A stretch of DNA of 13,593 nt from the NCBI GenBank assembly GCA_937893225.1, contig CALBJM010000422.1:1-13593 (forward strand). Direction: 5' to 3'. The notes under the pieces are model-generated. The model saw only the letters and a list, made by a program, of their open reading frames with translations. It searched no databases and was not told where the DNA came from. Origin of the DNA: an uncultured Erysipelotrichaceae bacterium. GTDB taxonomy: Bacteria > Bacillota_I > Bacilli_A > Erysipelotrichales > Erysipelotrichaceae. A program made the translations under genes and the position numbers. Each line of letters opens with the position of its first letter. Within the stretch, counting starts at the first letter, position 1. Positions 7,134-13,593 of this stretch are shown here, in pieces.

Positions 7134-7975
7134 CAAAATATATATCAACACCATCTCGTACAAAAGAAATCTTAGAGAAATATGGCATTCATGCTAAAAA
7201 AGGTTTTGGACAAAATTTTTTGGTTGATCCAATCATTGTAGAAAAATGTGCACAGGCAGCGCATTGTGAAGGGGCAGTGATTGAAATTGGTCCGGGTATA
7301 GGTTCATTGACGGAACAATTGGCTAGATATTCGAAAAAAGTAGTAGCATATGAAATCGATGAAACATTACCGCCGATTTTAGCTGATACGTTGTCGGATT
7401 ATGATAATGTGGAAATCATTTTACAAGATTTCTTACAAGCTGATGTTTCAAAAAAGGTGAAAGAGTTAAAAGAACAATATGGACAAGTAACTGTTTGTGC
7501 AAATCTTCCCTATTATATAACTTCACCTGTATTGTTTAAGATATTTGATATAGGAAATGATATTCCTTATATTACTGTAATGATGCAAAAAGAAGTAGGC
7601 AATCGCTTTGTTGCTAAACCAAATGATAGTGAATATGGTGCTTTATCTGTGGAAGGACAGTATTTATATGATGTAAAGAAGTTATTTACAGTTCCAGGAA
7701 GGAGCTTCAATCCTTCTCCTAAAGTAGATAGTGTAATCATTCAATTTGCTAGAAAAGAGAATTGCGCGTTAGATGTGAATTTAAGTGCTTTTTTTGCATT
7801 TGTTCGTGCTTGTTTTAAACAGAGAAGAAAAACAATTTATAATAATGTCAAAGAATATTTGAAAGATGCAGAGAAAACGAAAAAAGCATTGGATGCAACA
7901 GGTATTGATCCAGGTGTTCGCGCACAAGAGTTAACCGTAGAAGAATTGAAAAAACTATTTGAGGCAACTTTATGA
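7130..7975 (+). CDS. rsmA: 16S rRNA (adenine1518-N6/adenine1519-N6)-dimethyltransferase RsmA/KsgA
   Basis: RsmA dimethylates two adjacent adenines in helix 45 of 16S rRNA late in 30S assembly, using S-adenosylmethionine; its loss gives kasugamycin resistance. The 281-residue protein has the family entry motif KKGFGQNFLVD (about 23-33). The SAM-binding loop is EIGPGIGSL (52-60), followed by AYEID, and the catalytic NLPY is at 125-128. The C-terminal half has FNPSPKVDS and the FKQRRKTIYNN helix. Length and motifs are complete. Its start overlaps the rnmV stop, and its stop overlaps the ispE start, both as ATGA. Confidence 0.96.
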   Translation: MTKYISTPSRTKEILEKYGIHAKKGFGQNFLVDPIIVEKCAQAAHCEGAVIEIGPGIGSLTEQLARYSKKVVAYEIDETLPPILADTLSDYDNVEIILQDFLQADVSKKVKELKEQYGQVTVCANLPYYITSPVLFKIFDIGNDIPYITVMMQKEVGNRFVAKPNDSEYGALSVEGQYLYDVKKLFTVPGRSFNPSPKVDSVIIQFARKENCALDVNLSAFFAFVRACFKQRRKTIYNNVKEYLKDAEKTKKALDATGIDPGVRAQELTVEELKKLFEATL

Positions 7976-8826
7976 AAGAAAGAGCTTATGCAAAAATCAA
8001 TTTGTGTTTAGATGTAGCTGGCAGAAGAGAAGATGGATATCATGATTTAAAAATGATCATGGTCCCAATTGATTTCTATGATCTTTTGGAAATCAATCCT
8101 GCTTCAGAAACAACATTATCGCTGAATCGTAGTTACTTACCTGTGAATGAAAAAAATACAATTATTAAAGCAATCAATGTGATGAAGGAACGCTATCACT
8201 TTGATATGGAATTTGAATGTAAATTACAAAAACACATTCCAACAAGAGCAGGATTAGCGGGTGGTAGTGCAGATGCTGCCGCAGCAATTCGTATATTAAA
8301 CCGCATGCTGCATTTGAATATGTCTGAAGAAGAAATGATTGTGGTTGGTAAAGAAGTAGGTGCAGATGTTCCGTTTTGTTTAATTAATAAGCCAGCATAT
8401 GTTGAAGGAATAGGGGAAATCATTACGCCATTTCCATGTATTGCAGAATTTGAAGTGTTGCTCGTGAAACCTAAAAAAGGCGTTTCAACAAAAGAAGCAT
8501 TTGCAATCGTAGACAATACTGAGCCATATCATCCAGATTGTATGAAGATGAAAGATGCTTTGATGACTGCAGATTATGAAGGTGTTGTAACATCACTAGG
8601 AAATAGTTTGGAAGATGCAGCTATACAACTTGTTGAAGATATCAAAAATGTAAAACAAGAATTGATTGAACGTGGATTTGATGGCGTATTGATGTCAGGC
8701 AGTGGTTCTACAGTATTTGGTATTACAAAAGATCCATATTTAATAGAAGAAACAATGGAAGCTATGAAAAAAAAGAAATACTTTGTTAGAAGAACACGTA
8801 TCATGGATGCAAGAATGGGGAGATAA
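7972..8826 (+). CDS. ispE: 4-diphosphocytidyl-2-C-methyl-D-erythritol kinase IspE
   Basis: IspE phosphorylates the 2-hydroxyl of CDP-methylerythritol, the fourth step of the MEP (non-mevalonate) isoprenoid route; its presence argues that this organism makes isoprenoids that way. The 284-residue GHMP kinase has AYAKINLCLD with Lys8. The ATP-binding glycine-rich loop PTRAGLAGGSADAAAA lies near residues 90-105, the catalytic Asp132 in GADVPFC, and the C-terminal GHMP motif in MSGSGSTVFG. The gene begins inside the rsmA stop and ends 1 nt before glmU. In Bacillus ispE is also downstream of rsmA, but with sporulation-related genes between; those are absent here. Confidence 0.95.
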   Translation: MKERAYAKINLCLDVAGRREDGYHDLKMIMVPIDFYDLLEINPASETTLSLNRSYLPVNEKNTIIKAINVMKERYHFDMEFECKLQKHIPTRAGLAGGSADAAAAIRILNRMLHLNMSEEEMIVVGKEVGADVPFCLINKPAYVEGIGEIITPFPCIAEFEVLLVKPKKGVSTKEAFAIVDNTEPYHPDCMKMKDALMTADYEGVVTSLGNSLEDAAIQLVEDIKNVKQELIERGFDGVLMSGSGSTVFGITKDPYLIEETMEAMKKKKYFVRRTRIMDARMGR

Positions 8827-8827
8827 T

Positions 8828-9730
8828 ATGACAAAAAATGCAATTATAATGGCAGGTGGTAAAGGTACACGCATGAAGTCTGAACTGCCTAAAGTTTTAC
8901 ATACGATTTTAAATGAACCTATGGCAGGTTTGGTAATTCGTTCTTTGAAAGAAGCAGGTTGTGAAAGAATTGTTACTGTTGTTGGGTATCAACATGAACT
9001 TGTTGAAAAAGCATTGGAAGGACAATGTGAATTTGCAGTACAAGAACCACAACTTGGAACAGGCCATGCAGTAATGCAGGCTAGACAATTAGAAAGTGAA
9101 ACTGGCATTACTCTTGTTGCTTCTGGAGATTGTCCTTGTGTGCGTAGTGAAACGTATCGAAAAATGTATGAAGAATTAGGCAATGCAGATATGGCTGTAT
9201 TGACAACTGTTCCAGATGATAGTGGCGCATATGGTAGAGTAATCCGTAGAGCAGATGGTACGGTGGAAAAAATCGTCGAATTCAAAGATGCAAATGAAGA
9301 AGAAAGAAAAGTAAGAGAAATCAATACAGGTATCTACGCTTTTAAAAATGAAGCATTGTTTGAAGGCTTAAAACTAATTACGAATAACAATGCACAAAAA
9401 GAATATTATTTAACTGATCTTGTTGAAATATTACAAAAACTCGGAAAGAAAGTGATTGCGATATCTTGCGATGATTGGCATGAGGTAGAAGGTATCAATG
9501 ATTGTGTTGCACAAGCAGAAGCGAGTGCATATCTTCAAGAAAGAATCAATCTACATTGGATGAAAGAAGGCGTTACATTAGTTGATCCAAAGAATACATA
9601 TATTGGACCAGAAGTTACATTTGGACATGATGTTATAGTATATCCGAATACATATCTCTATGGAAAAACACATATCAAGGATAATACAGAAGTCATGCCT
9701 GGAACTTTTGCAATAGACAAGGAATTATAA
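8828..9730 (+). CDS. glmU: UDP-GlcNAc pyrophosphorylase, short GlmU lacking the acetyltransferase domain
   Basis: The N-terminal uridylyltransferase domain is complete: GGKGTRMKSELPKVLH (10-25), QEPQLGTGHA, GDCP with Asp101, YGRVIR, INTGIY, NNNAQKEYYLTD, and the Mg-binding Asn224 in EGINDC. After the linker helix only about two left-handed beta-helix turns follow (VTLVDPKNTYIGPEVTFGHD...), and the protein ends at residue 300 (FAIDKEL). Ordinary bifunctional GlmU is about 455 residues, with its acetyltransferase active site beyond residue 350. That half, and its catalytic His, are therefore absent. The stop is followed without a gap by a GNAT gene, and no LbH remnant is read after it. The start at 8828 follows GGGGAG and gives the canonical N-terminus. 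The upstream in-frame start at 8783 would overlap ispE by 44 nt. Confidence 0.88.
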   Translation: MTKNAIIMAGGKGTRMKSELPKVLHTILNEPMAGLVIRSLKEAGCERIVTVVGYQHELVEKALEGQCEFAVQEPQLGTGHAVMQARQLESETGITLVASGDCPCVRSETYRKMYEELGNADMAVLTTVPDDSGAYGRVIRRADGTVEKIVEFKDANEEERKVREINTGIYAFKNEALFEGLKLITNNNAQKEYYLTDLVEILQKLGKKVIAISCDDWHEVEGINDCVAQAEASAYLQERINLHWMKEGVTLVDPKNTYIGPEVTFGHDVIVYPNTYLYGKTHIKDNTEVMPGTFAIDKEL

Positions 9731-10233
9731 TGTTACTATTGAAAGAAATTAATTTTGCTGACGCACAAAAAGAATACGCAGCAATGCAACAATTACCTGA
9801 AAATGAAAATGGCTTCATGAATCCTGATTACAATGTTTCTTATGAAGAATTTATTGAAAAAGTAATACCAAGATGTATGGATGAATCCATAGGCAATAAC
9901 TTACCGGAAGGCTATGTTCCCGCCACAAAATATTTTTTATGGGAGGATGAGGAAATCGTAGGAATATTTAATTTTCGTCACTTTTTGAACGAGCACTTAA
10001 AAGAAGGTGCAGGACATATTGGATATTCTATTCTTCCAAAATATCGAGGAAAAGGCTATGGGACACGTGGCTTGAAATTAATGCTAGAAATAGCAGATAA
10101 ACTTGTACCAGAAAAAGAAATTTATATGTCATGTGCGAAAAGTAATATAGCTTCTTTGAAAGTTATGGAAAATAATGGTGCATATATTCACCATGAAGAT
10201 GATTCAGAATATTATACAAGAATAAAGATATAA
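9730..10233 (+). CDS. GNAT-family N-acetyltransferase, coupled to short glmU
   Basis: The 167-residue protein has a GNAT fold signature. The acetyl-CoA pyrophosphate loop is YRGKGYGTRGLKL (about residues 107-119), preceded by beta strands GAGHIGYSILP and followed by NIASLKVMENNGAY, the usual alpha4 Asn/beta7 region. The N-terminal half (MQQLPENENGFMNPDY; NLPEGYVPATKYFLWEDEEIVGIFNFR) is typical of a widespread uncharacterised Bacillota GNAT group. The ATG overlaps the glmU stop as TAATG, and AAGGA lies 7 nt before it, so translation is coupled. The substrate is unknown. Position next to a glmU without an acetyltransferase domain makes an amino-sugar phosphate one possibility, but a small-molecule or protein N-acetyltransferase is equally allowed by the sequence. 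Confidence 0.85.
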   Translation: MLLLKEINFADAQKEYAAMQQLPENENGFMNPDYNVSYEEFIEKVIPRCMDESIGNNLPEGYVPATKYFLWEDEEIVGIFNFRHFLNEHLKEGAGHIGYSILPKYRGKGYGTRGLKLMLEIADKLVPEKEIYMSCAKSNIASLKVMENNGAYIHHEDDSEYYTRIKI

Positions 10234-10266
10234 AAAATGCAGCTACCAATATGATAGCTGCATTTT
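10234..10266. terminator. Bidirectional rho-independent terminator between convergent genes
   Basis: A perfect 12-bp inverted repeat, AAAATGCAGCTA (10234-10245) and TAGCTGCATTTT (10255-10266), encloses a 9-nt loop. It begins directly after the GNAT stop codon and ends one base before the EIIC stop codon. On the plus strand the stem ends in TTTT; on the minus strand it ends in a T6 run. It should close both the mnmE-GNAT operon and the EIIC transcript. Confidence 0.88.
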
Positions 10267-10267
10267 G

Positions 10268-11638
10268 TCATGCACCCTCTTCTTGTCGATTTGTTGCGAT
10301 GACAAATGGGGTATAGATAAGTGTAGAAATACCTATGATAACAACGACTTGCCAAATAGCACCCATGATATTACCACCTGAAGCCAAGAAACCAAAAATA
10401 CCTACAGGAGTAGTCCATGGAACATTGATAACATAGAGAGGACAGATACCAAATCTCTGTAATAAATAGCCACATACAACAGTCGCTAAAGGAGCTAAAA
10501 AGAATGGAATACCAAGAATTGGGTTCATAACCATTGGAATACCAAAGATAACTGGTTCATTAATATTAAATATTCCACAAGGAATAGCGAGTTTTGCGAT
10601 TGCTTTATAGTCATCACGTTTAGAGAATAACAATATTGCAATTAATAAACCAATTGTAATTCCAGCACCAGATGGATTGAACCAGCCAGATTCAAATGGA
10701 CTAGCAATTAAGCTATATGGGGAACCATTTGTATAATAAACACCTGAAGAAGTAACACCTGTGCCAGCTTGATAGAGTTCTAGGTTTTGCGCCATCATCT
10801 TTGTCATAAAAGGTGTAGTGACTGCACCAAGTACATTAGAACCATGAATACCAAACCACCACAAGAGTTGCATCAGCATGATAATGACACAATAGCCTGG
10901 CAAACCTGTCATGATTTTTTCGATTGGACGCATCACTGTTGTAATCACATCAAATACCGTAAGTCCGAACATACTTGTGATATATCCAATAACAGAAACG
11001 CAAAAAATTGTAATAATCGTTGGGAATAATACCGCAAAGGATTGAGATACGTTTGGCGGAACGCTATCAGGTAGGTTGATCTTCAATTTTCCAGAATCAA
11101 CGAGTTTTACATATAAGAGCGTTGCTAATACACCAATAAGAATACCAACGAATAAACCTGTTGCACTTGTATAAGAAGAAGATACTACATTAGAAATTGT
11201 AACGTCTTCACCTGCTTCAGTAGTAGTTGTTGCAGTTGTATTAATGAGAGTTACAAAAGATGCAAGAGCTACAGCAGGAACGGTTTTGTCATTCGTATGA
11301 CCAATGTTTTCTGCAAAGTGCATAGAAACTAATACACAAATTGCAACTGCCATAAAGTTCATACAACCATAATTCGCTGTAGTGAAAATAGGTGTTAATG
11401 CATTGAGCCATGCAAAACCTGGTACATTTGCTAATGAAATGTAATAGATCATTTCACCAGACTTAGGATCTGTTACACCTCCTGTTTGACAAATGACAAA
11501 TTGTATCAGAGTACAAAAAGCACCCCAAATAACAACAGGCATGTTGTCGATAAAAGAGTCCTTGATTGCAGAAAGGACAGTGTTTGTCTGCATTTTCCCG
11601 GCAAGAATCAACAGACTGTTCATGAATTTATCTTTCAT
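10268..11638 (-). CDS. PTS lactose/cellobiose-family EIIC permease
   Basis: The 456-residue polytopic protein resembles CelB/ChbC-type EIIC. It has about ten hydrophobic segments, the conserved WWFGIHGSNVLGAV loop, ASPFESGWFNPSGAG, and the INEPVIFGIPMVMNPILGIPF signature of the sugar-binding/translocating domain. EIIC moves a beta-glucoside, chitobiose or lactose-type disaccharide across the membrane while EIIB phosphorylates it. No EIIA or EIIB gene is in the window, so partners must lie elsewhere. GAAGGGG (minus strand, about 8 nt ahead) supports the ATG. A Thr-rich loop (NTTATTTTEAGED) lies between membrane segments. The lactonase gene upstream on the same strand is separated by 93 bp. Sugar specificity cannot be deduced. 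Confidence 0.9.
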   Translation of the reverse strand: MKDKFMNSLLILAGKMQTNTVLSAIKDSFIDNMPVVIWGAFCTLIQFVICQTGGVTDPKSGEMIYYISLANVPGFAWLNALTPIFTTANYGCMNFMAVAICVLVSMHFAENIGHTNDKTVPAVALASFVTLINTTATTTTEAGEDVTISNVVSSSYTSATGLFVGILIGVLATLLYVKLVDSGKLKINLPDSVPPNVSQSFAVLFPTIITIFCVSVIGYITSMFGLTVFDVITTVMRPIEKIMTGLPGYCVIIMLMQLLWWFGIHGSNVLGAVTTPFMTKMMAQNLELYQAGTGVTSSGVYYTNGSPYSLIASPFESGWFNPSGAGITIGLLIAILLFSKRDDYKAIAKLAIPCGIFNINEPVIFGIPMVMNPILGIPFFLAPLATVVCGYLLQRFGICPLYVINVPWTTPVGIFGFLASGGNIMGAIWQVVVIIGISTLIYTPFVIATNRQEEGA

Positions 11639-11731
11639 AAAAAATCCCCTTCTAGATTATTGAAAAATAATCATGCTCACTATTGTAGAACAAAACTATA
11701 TAAAGAGATATGAAAAATGAATGATAAATCT
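11639..11731 (-). promoter_or_regulatory. Lactonase-EIIC intergenic region: small palindrome, 11-bp direct repeat, possible -10
   Basis: A GATTATT (11655-11661) / AATAATC (11666-11672) dyad with a 4-nt centre lies just upstream of the EIIC ribosome site. A TACAAT -10-like hexamer (minus strand, near 11684-11679) precedes it, without a convincing -35. The 11-mer AAAAATGAATG occurs at 11713-11723 and again at 11734-11744, spaced 21 bp (two helical turns); the second copy runs into the lactonase stop. EIIC may thus have its own regulated promoter, but any of these elements could be chance in AT-rich DNA. Confidence 0.3.
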
Positions 11732-12973
11732 TTAAAAATGAATGTATTCTAGAAAACAAGATGGAGAAGAAATAGTTAATTCATCAATCTTTGCAGAAGG
11801 GATTCCATCCATCAATTTATAAACTTCAATTATATCCTTATCTAATAGACCAACAAACATATATTGATTGTCTTGACTGATCATAAATCCTCGCGGATCT
11901 TTTCCGTTTAGACAAAGTGTTGATAGAGGTTGTATGTGAGATGCATCAAGAATTTTATAGGTCATGATTGTTCCAAAAGAAGCAAATCGTCTGTTGGAAA
12001 CATATAAGAAGTGCCCATTAGTAGAAATATGAATATCTGAAGGCATTGCGCGATTTGGATTTGCCATGCTGCAAGTATTTGTTTCATTTATATCAGCTTC
12101 TTGTTTTGTGTAATGTGGTAATGGGAAAGCATTGTAATAATCCTCTGGCATTGTTTTACAAGTTTGTAAATGGATAAGTGTGCCATCTTCTTTATATTTA
12201 TATATTGCAAGTGCAGGATAGTTTTCAAATAAAACATAGAGAATGTTTTCTTTTGGATGAAACGTAAAATATCTAGGCGCATAAGCAATTTGTGTGTGGT
12301 TCTTTTGTAAAAGGGTTAGTTTCCCCGTTTGCTCATTGAGGCGCAATACTTCAATTTCATCTGTACCTCTATTACATGCAAAGATAAGATTACCTCTCAC
12401 TTTTATAGAATGTAAATGACTCGTTGATTGTCCACCACCATGGCACCAGTACCCGTGTCCTTTAAATTGCATCAAATCGATCAAATTACCAATTGTTCCA
12501 TCATCATGCTTCTCAAAAACCGCAATACTAGAATCATCAAAGTCTCGCTGTAGTATCCATTCTTGTTTGTCATTTTGTACATAATGACAGGTCACAGAAG
12601 AATGTGAACCGTGATTTGCAACAAGCAAATATTTCCCATTTTCAGATTCAGAAATAAATGCAGGACGTGAACCATAAGAAATTGAGGCATTTAAAAAATG
12701 TAGTGTATGATCTTTCTGTATTGCATATGCAGAAATTCCACCACCAGAACCATTTAATCCAGTGAAATTCCGTACTTCATTGACAGCGTATAAATAGTTT
12801 TTGTTTCGAGATATATAAATAACACTTGCTTGATTGGCATAAGTTGTAAATTGTTTATGTAATTGTTTGCCATCCCATGAAAGTGTATAGATGCCTTCGC
12901 CATGTCCAGAAATCGAACCACTTTGTTTTTTCTTAGTAAGAGGCTCTCCTATAGAACCTACATATATTTTCAT
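11732..12973 (-). CDS. Beta-propeller lactonase (6-phosphogluconolactonase-like, YbhE/Pgl family)
   Basis: The 413-residue protein has the repeat pattern of the seven-bladed lactonase propeller. Blades show the recurring 'Y.S.N..YLYAVNE', 'S.NGKYLLVANHGSHSSVTCH', 'APRYFTFHPKENILYVLFEN', 'MPSDIHISTNGHFLYVSNR' and 'DPRGFMISQDNQYMFVG' modules. YbhE-type members hydrolyse 6-phosphogluconolactone, but the family has wider specificity. There is no signal peptide, so it is probably cytosolic. GGAGG lies 8 nt ahead of the ATG. The family is usually 330-390 residues; the excess sits in inserts (KHDDGTIGNL..GYWCHGGGQSTS; PLPHYTKQEADINETN). It diverges from the NagB-like gene across a shared operator and is upstream of EIIC on the same strand. 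A role on a PTS-imported phosphosugar lactone is inferred from context. Confidence 0.8.
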   Translation of the reverse strand: MKIYVGSIGEPLTKKKQSGSISGHGEGIYTLSWDGKQLHKQFTTYANQASVIYISRNKNYLYAVNEVRNFTGLNGSGGGISAYAIQKDHTLHFLNASISYGSRPAFISESENGKYLLVANHGSHSSVTCHYVQNDKQEWILQRDFDDSSIAVFEKHDDGTIGNLIDLMQFKGHGYWCHGGGQSTSHLHSIKVRGNLIFACNRGTDEIEVLRLNEQTGKLTLLQKNHTQIAYAPRYFTFHPKENILYVLFENYPALAIYKYKEDGTLIHLQTCKTMPEDYYNAFPLPHYTKQEADINETNTCSMANPNRAMPSDIHISTNGHFLYVSNRRFASFGTIMTYKILDASHIQPLSTLCLNGKDPRGFMISQDNQYMFVGLLDKDIIEVYKLMDGIPSAKIDELTISSPSCFLEYIHF

Positions 12974-12995
12974 GATGTACCTCCATTCCTAAATA

Positions 12996-13012
12996 TTATA
13001 TACTGTATATAA
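12996..13012. promoter_or_regulatory. Perfect 17-bp palindromic operator
   Basis: TTATATAC (12996-13003) and GTATATAA (13005-13012) are exact inverted repeats around a single T. The dyad covers the -10 elements of both divergent genes, so one bound dimer could control both. The spacing and the TATAC/GTATA halves are reminiscent of GntR/HutC-type operators, but no regulator gene is in the window to pair with it. Confidence 0.55.
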
Positions 13013-13025
13013 GAAAACGCTTACA
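13012..13025. promoter_or_regulatory. cre-like site (CcpA catabolite repression)
   Basis: AGAAAACGCTTACA fits the 14-bp cre consensus TGNAARCGNWWWCA at 13 of 14 positions, with A for T at position 1. It abuts the palindromic operator and overlaps the minus-strand -35 region. There it could block lactonase transcription, and lying just past the plus-strand -10 it could also block the NagB-like gene. CcpA control of these sugar genes is inferred from match and location. Confidence 0.6.
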
Positions 13026-13040
13026 AAGAGGTTAAACTAT

Positions 13041-13593
13041 ATGAAATTGATAATTGAAAAAGATGAAAAAGCAATGAGTGAAAGTGCAATGATGATACTA
13101 CTTGGAACAATGCTGCAAGATAAAAAAGTGAATGTTTCATTAACATCTGGTAATTCTCCGAAAATGTTGTATCAAATGATGATTCCCTACGTAAAAAATC
13201 AAACAAAATATGAAAATGTAGAGTATTGGCTATTTGATGAAGCACCTTATATTGGAGAAAAAAAGGGAGAGCCAGGACCTAACTGGGTAGAAATGCAAGA
13301 GCTATTTTTTAAAGATGCTAATATTCCTAATGCAAAGATCCATTGCCCAGATATGCAAACATATCAAACATGGGATGCAGATATCGAAAAAGCAGGTGGA
13401 TTGGATGTCATGTTGATTGGACTTGGGTGGGATGGGCATTTTTGCTCGAATTGTCCACGTTGTACACCAATGGATGCTTACACATATGCTCGTCCTAGAA
13501 GTATTACAAATGCGGCAAATCCAACATATCCTGATAGACCAGACAGACCATTTTCTATCACTATGGGACCAATGTCTCTTTTTAAAGTGAAAC
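13041..13593 (+). CDS. NagB/6-phosphogluconolactonase superfamily sugar-phosphate isomerase-like protein, 3' end outside window
   Basis: 184 codons are visible from ATG 13041 (MKLIIEKDEKAMSESAMMIL), behind AGAGGT. Family motifs are the phosphate-binding LTSGNSPKMLY (34-44), DEAPYIG with Asp66 (DEYVG in NagB), and GGLDVMLIGLGWDGHF with Asp131 and His133. NagB has a catalytic Glu a few residues on, in NEP; here the stretch is SNCPRCT, with Cys138 in place of Glu. True glucosamine-6-phosphate deaminase activity is therefore doubtful. The N-terminus and this DGHF variant recall the uncharacterised YieK-type branch, an assignment from memory. It is divergent from the lactonase and shares its operator, which suggests both act on the same phosphosugar route. 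The last ~55-60 residues are off the window. Confidence 0.75.
   Translation, partial: MKLIIEKDEKAMSESAMMILLGTMLQDKKVNVSLTSGNSPKMLYQMMIPYVKNQTKYENVEYWLFDEAPYIGEKKGEPGPNWVEMQELFFKDANIPNAKIHCPDMQTYQTWDADIEKAGGLDVMLIGLGWDGHFCSNCPRCTPMDAYTYARPRSITNAANPTYPDRPDRPFSITMGPMSLFKVK

Larger units (their letters stand above)
12974..13040. promoter_or_regulatory. Divergent lactonase/NagB-like control region
   Basis: Overlapping signals occupy 67 bp. On the minus strand a perfect TATAAT (12998-12993) faces the lactonase gene, with TTGTAA (13026-13021) upstream at a long 20-22 nt spacing. On the plus strand TATACT (12999-13004) faces the NagB-like gene, with only a weak -35. AGAGGT (13027-13032) is the ribosome site for the plus-strand gene. 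Both -10 boxes touch the palindrome at 12996-13012. Confidence 0.5.

Noticed and set aside
8783..8827. Upstream ATG start for glmU.
   Set aside because: The added residues are an ispE shadow; ATG 8828 has GGGGAG upstream and gives the standard GlmU N-terminus.
1..13593. tRNA or rRNA genes, CRISPR arrays, toxin-antitoxin or retron-like elements, riboswitches.
   Set aside because: I looked on both strands for cloverleaf, regularly spaced repeat and conserved leader patterns and saw none; coding density leaves little room outside the regions described.

Overview
The window is AT-rich, low-GC Gram-positive (Bacillota) DNA. Shine-Dalgarno sites are of the AGGAGG type, and there is a Bacillus-like tatD-rnmV-rsmA-ispE-glmU gene order, a cre-like CcpA site, and PadR-type and IS21/IS1595-type genes. 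I would guess an anaerobic gut Erysipelotrichia-type organism, but no species can be fixed from the sequence alone.

Layout. (1) Positions 1-3060 are accessory and heavily decayed. They hold the 5' end of a PadR-family regulator on the minus strand with its promoter and palindromic operator. Next comes an IS21-family element whose istA has at least three lesions (frameshift, internal deletion, nonsense codon) while istB still reads intact. A headless and tailless radical SAM fragment follows, fused in frame to the zinc-ribbon end of an IS1595-type transposase. (2) Positions 3095-4432 encode a DbpA-type DEAD-box RNA helicase on the minus strand. It diverges across only 52 bp from (3) a tight seven-gene plus-strand operon, 4485-10233: mnmE, tatD, rnmV, rsmA, ispE, a short glmU, and a GNAT acetyltransferase. 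Adjacent genes overlap or lie 1 nt apart, and the operon ends at a strong bidirectional hairpin terminator. (4) Positions 10268-13593 form a sugar region: a lactose/cellobiose-type PTS EIIC and a beta-propeller 6-phosphogluconolactonase-like protein on the minus strand, divergent from the start of a NagB/6-phosphogluconolactonase-superfamily gene that runs off the window. The divergent control region has a perfect 8+1+8 palindrome abutting a cre-like site.

The central operon is housekeeping. It covers tRNA U34 modification (mnmE), a TatD nuclease, 5S rRNA maturation (rnmV), 16S rRNA dimethylation (rsmA), isoprenoid precursor synthesis (ispE) and UDP-GlcNAc synthesis (glmU). The sugar region probably imports and processes a phosphorylated carbohydrate under specific and catabolite control.

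The observations most worth following are the GlmU homologue that stops after the uridylyltransferase domain and is translationally coupled to a GNAT acetyltransferase; the divergent dbpA/mnmE promoters that seem to give near-leaderless mRNAs; the NagB-like protein lacking the usual catalytic glutamate; and the TatD homologue with a changed GxHP motif. I did not find a clear new defence, CRISPR or RNA system.
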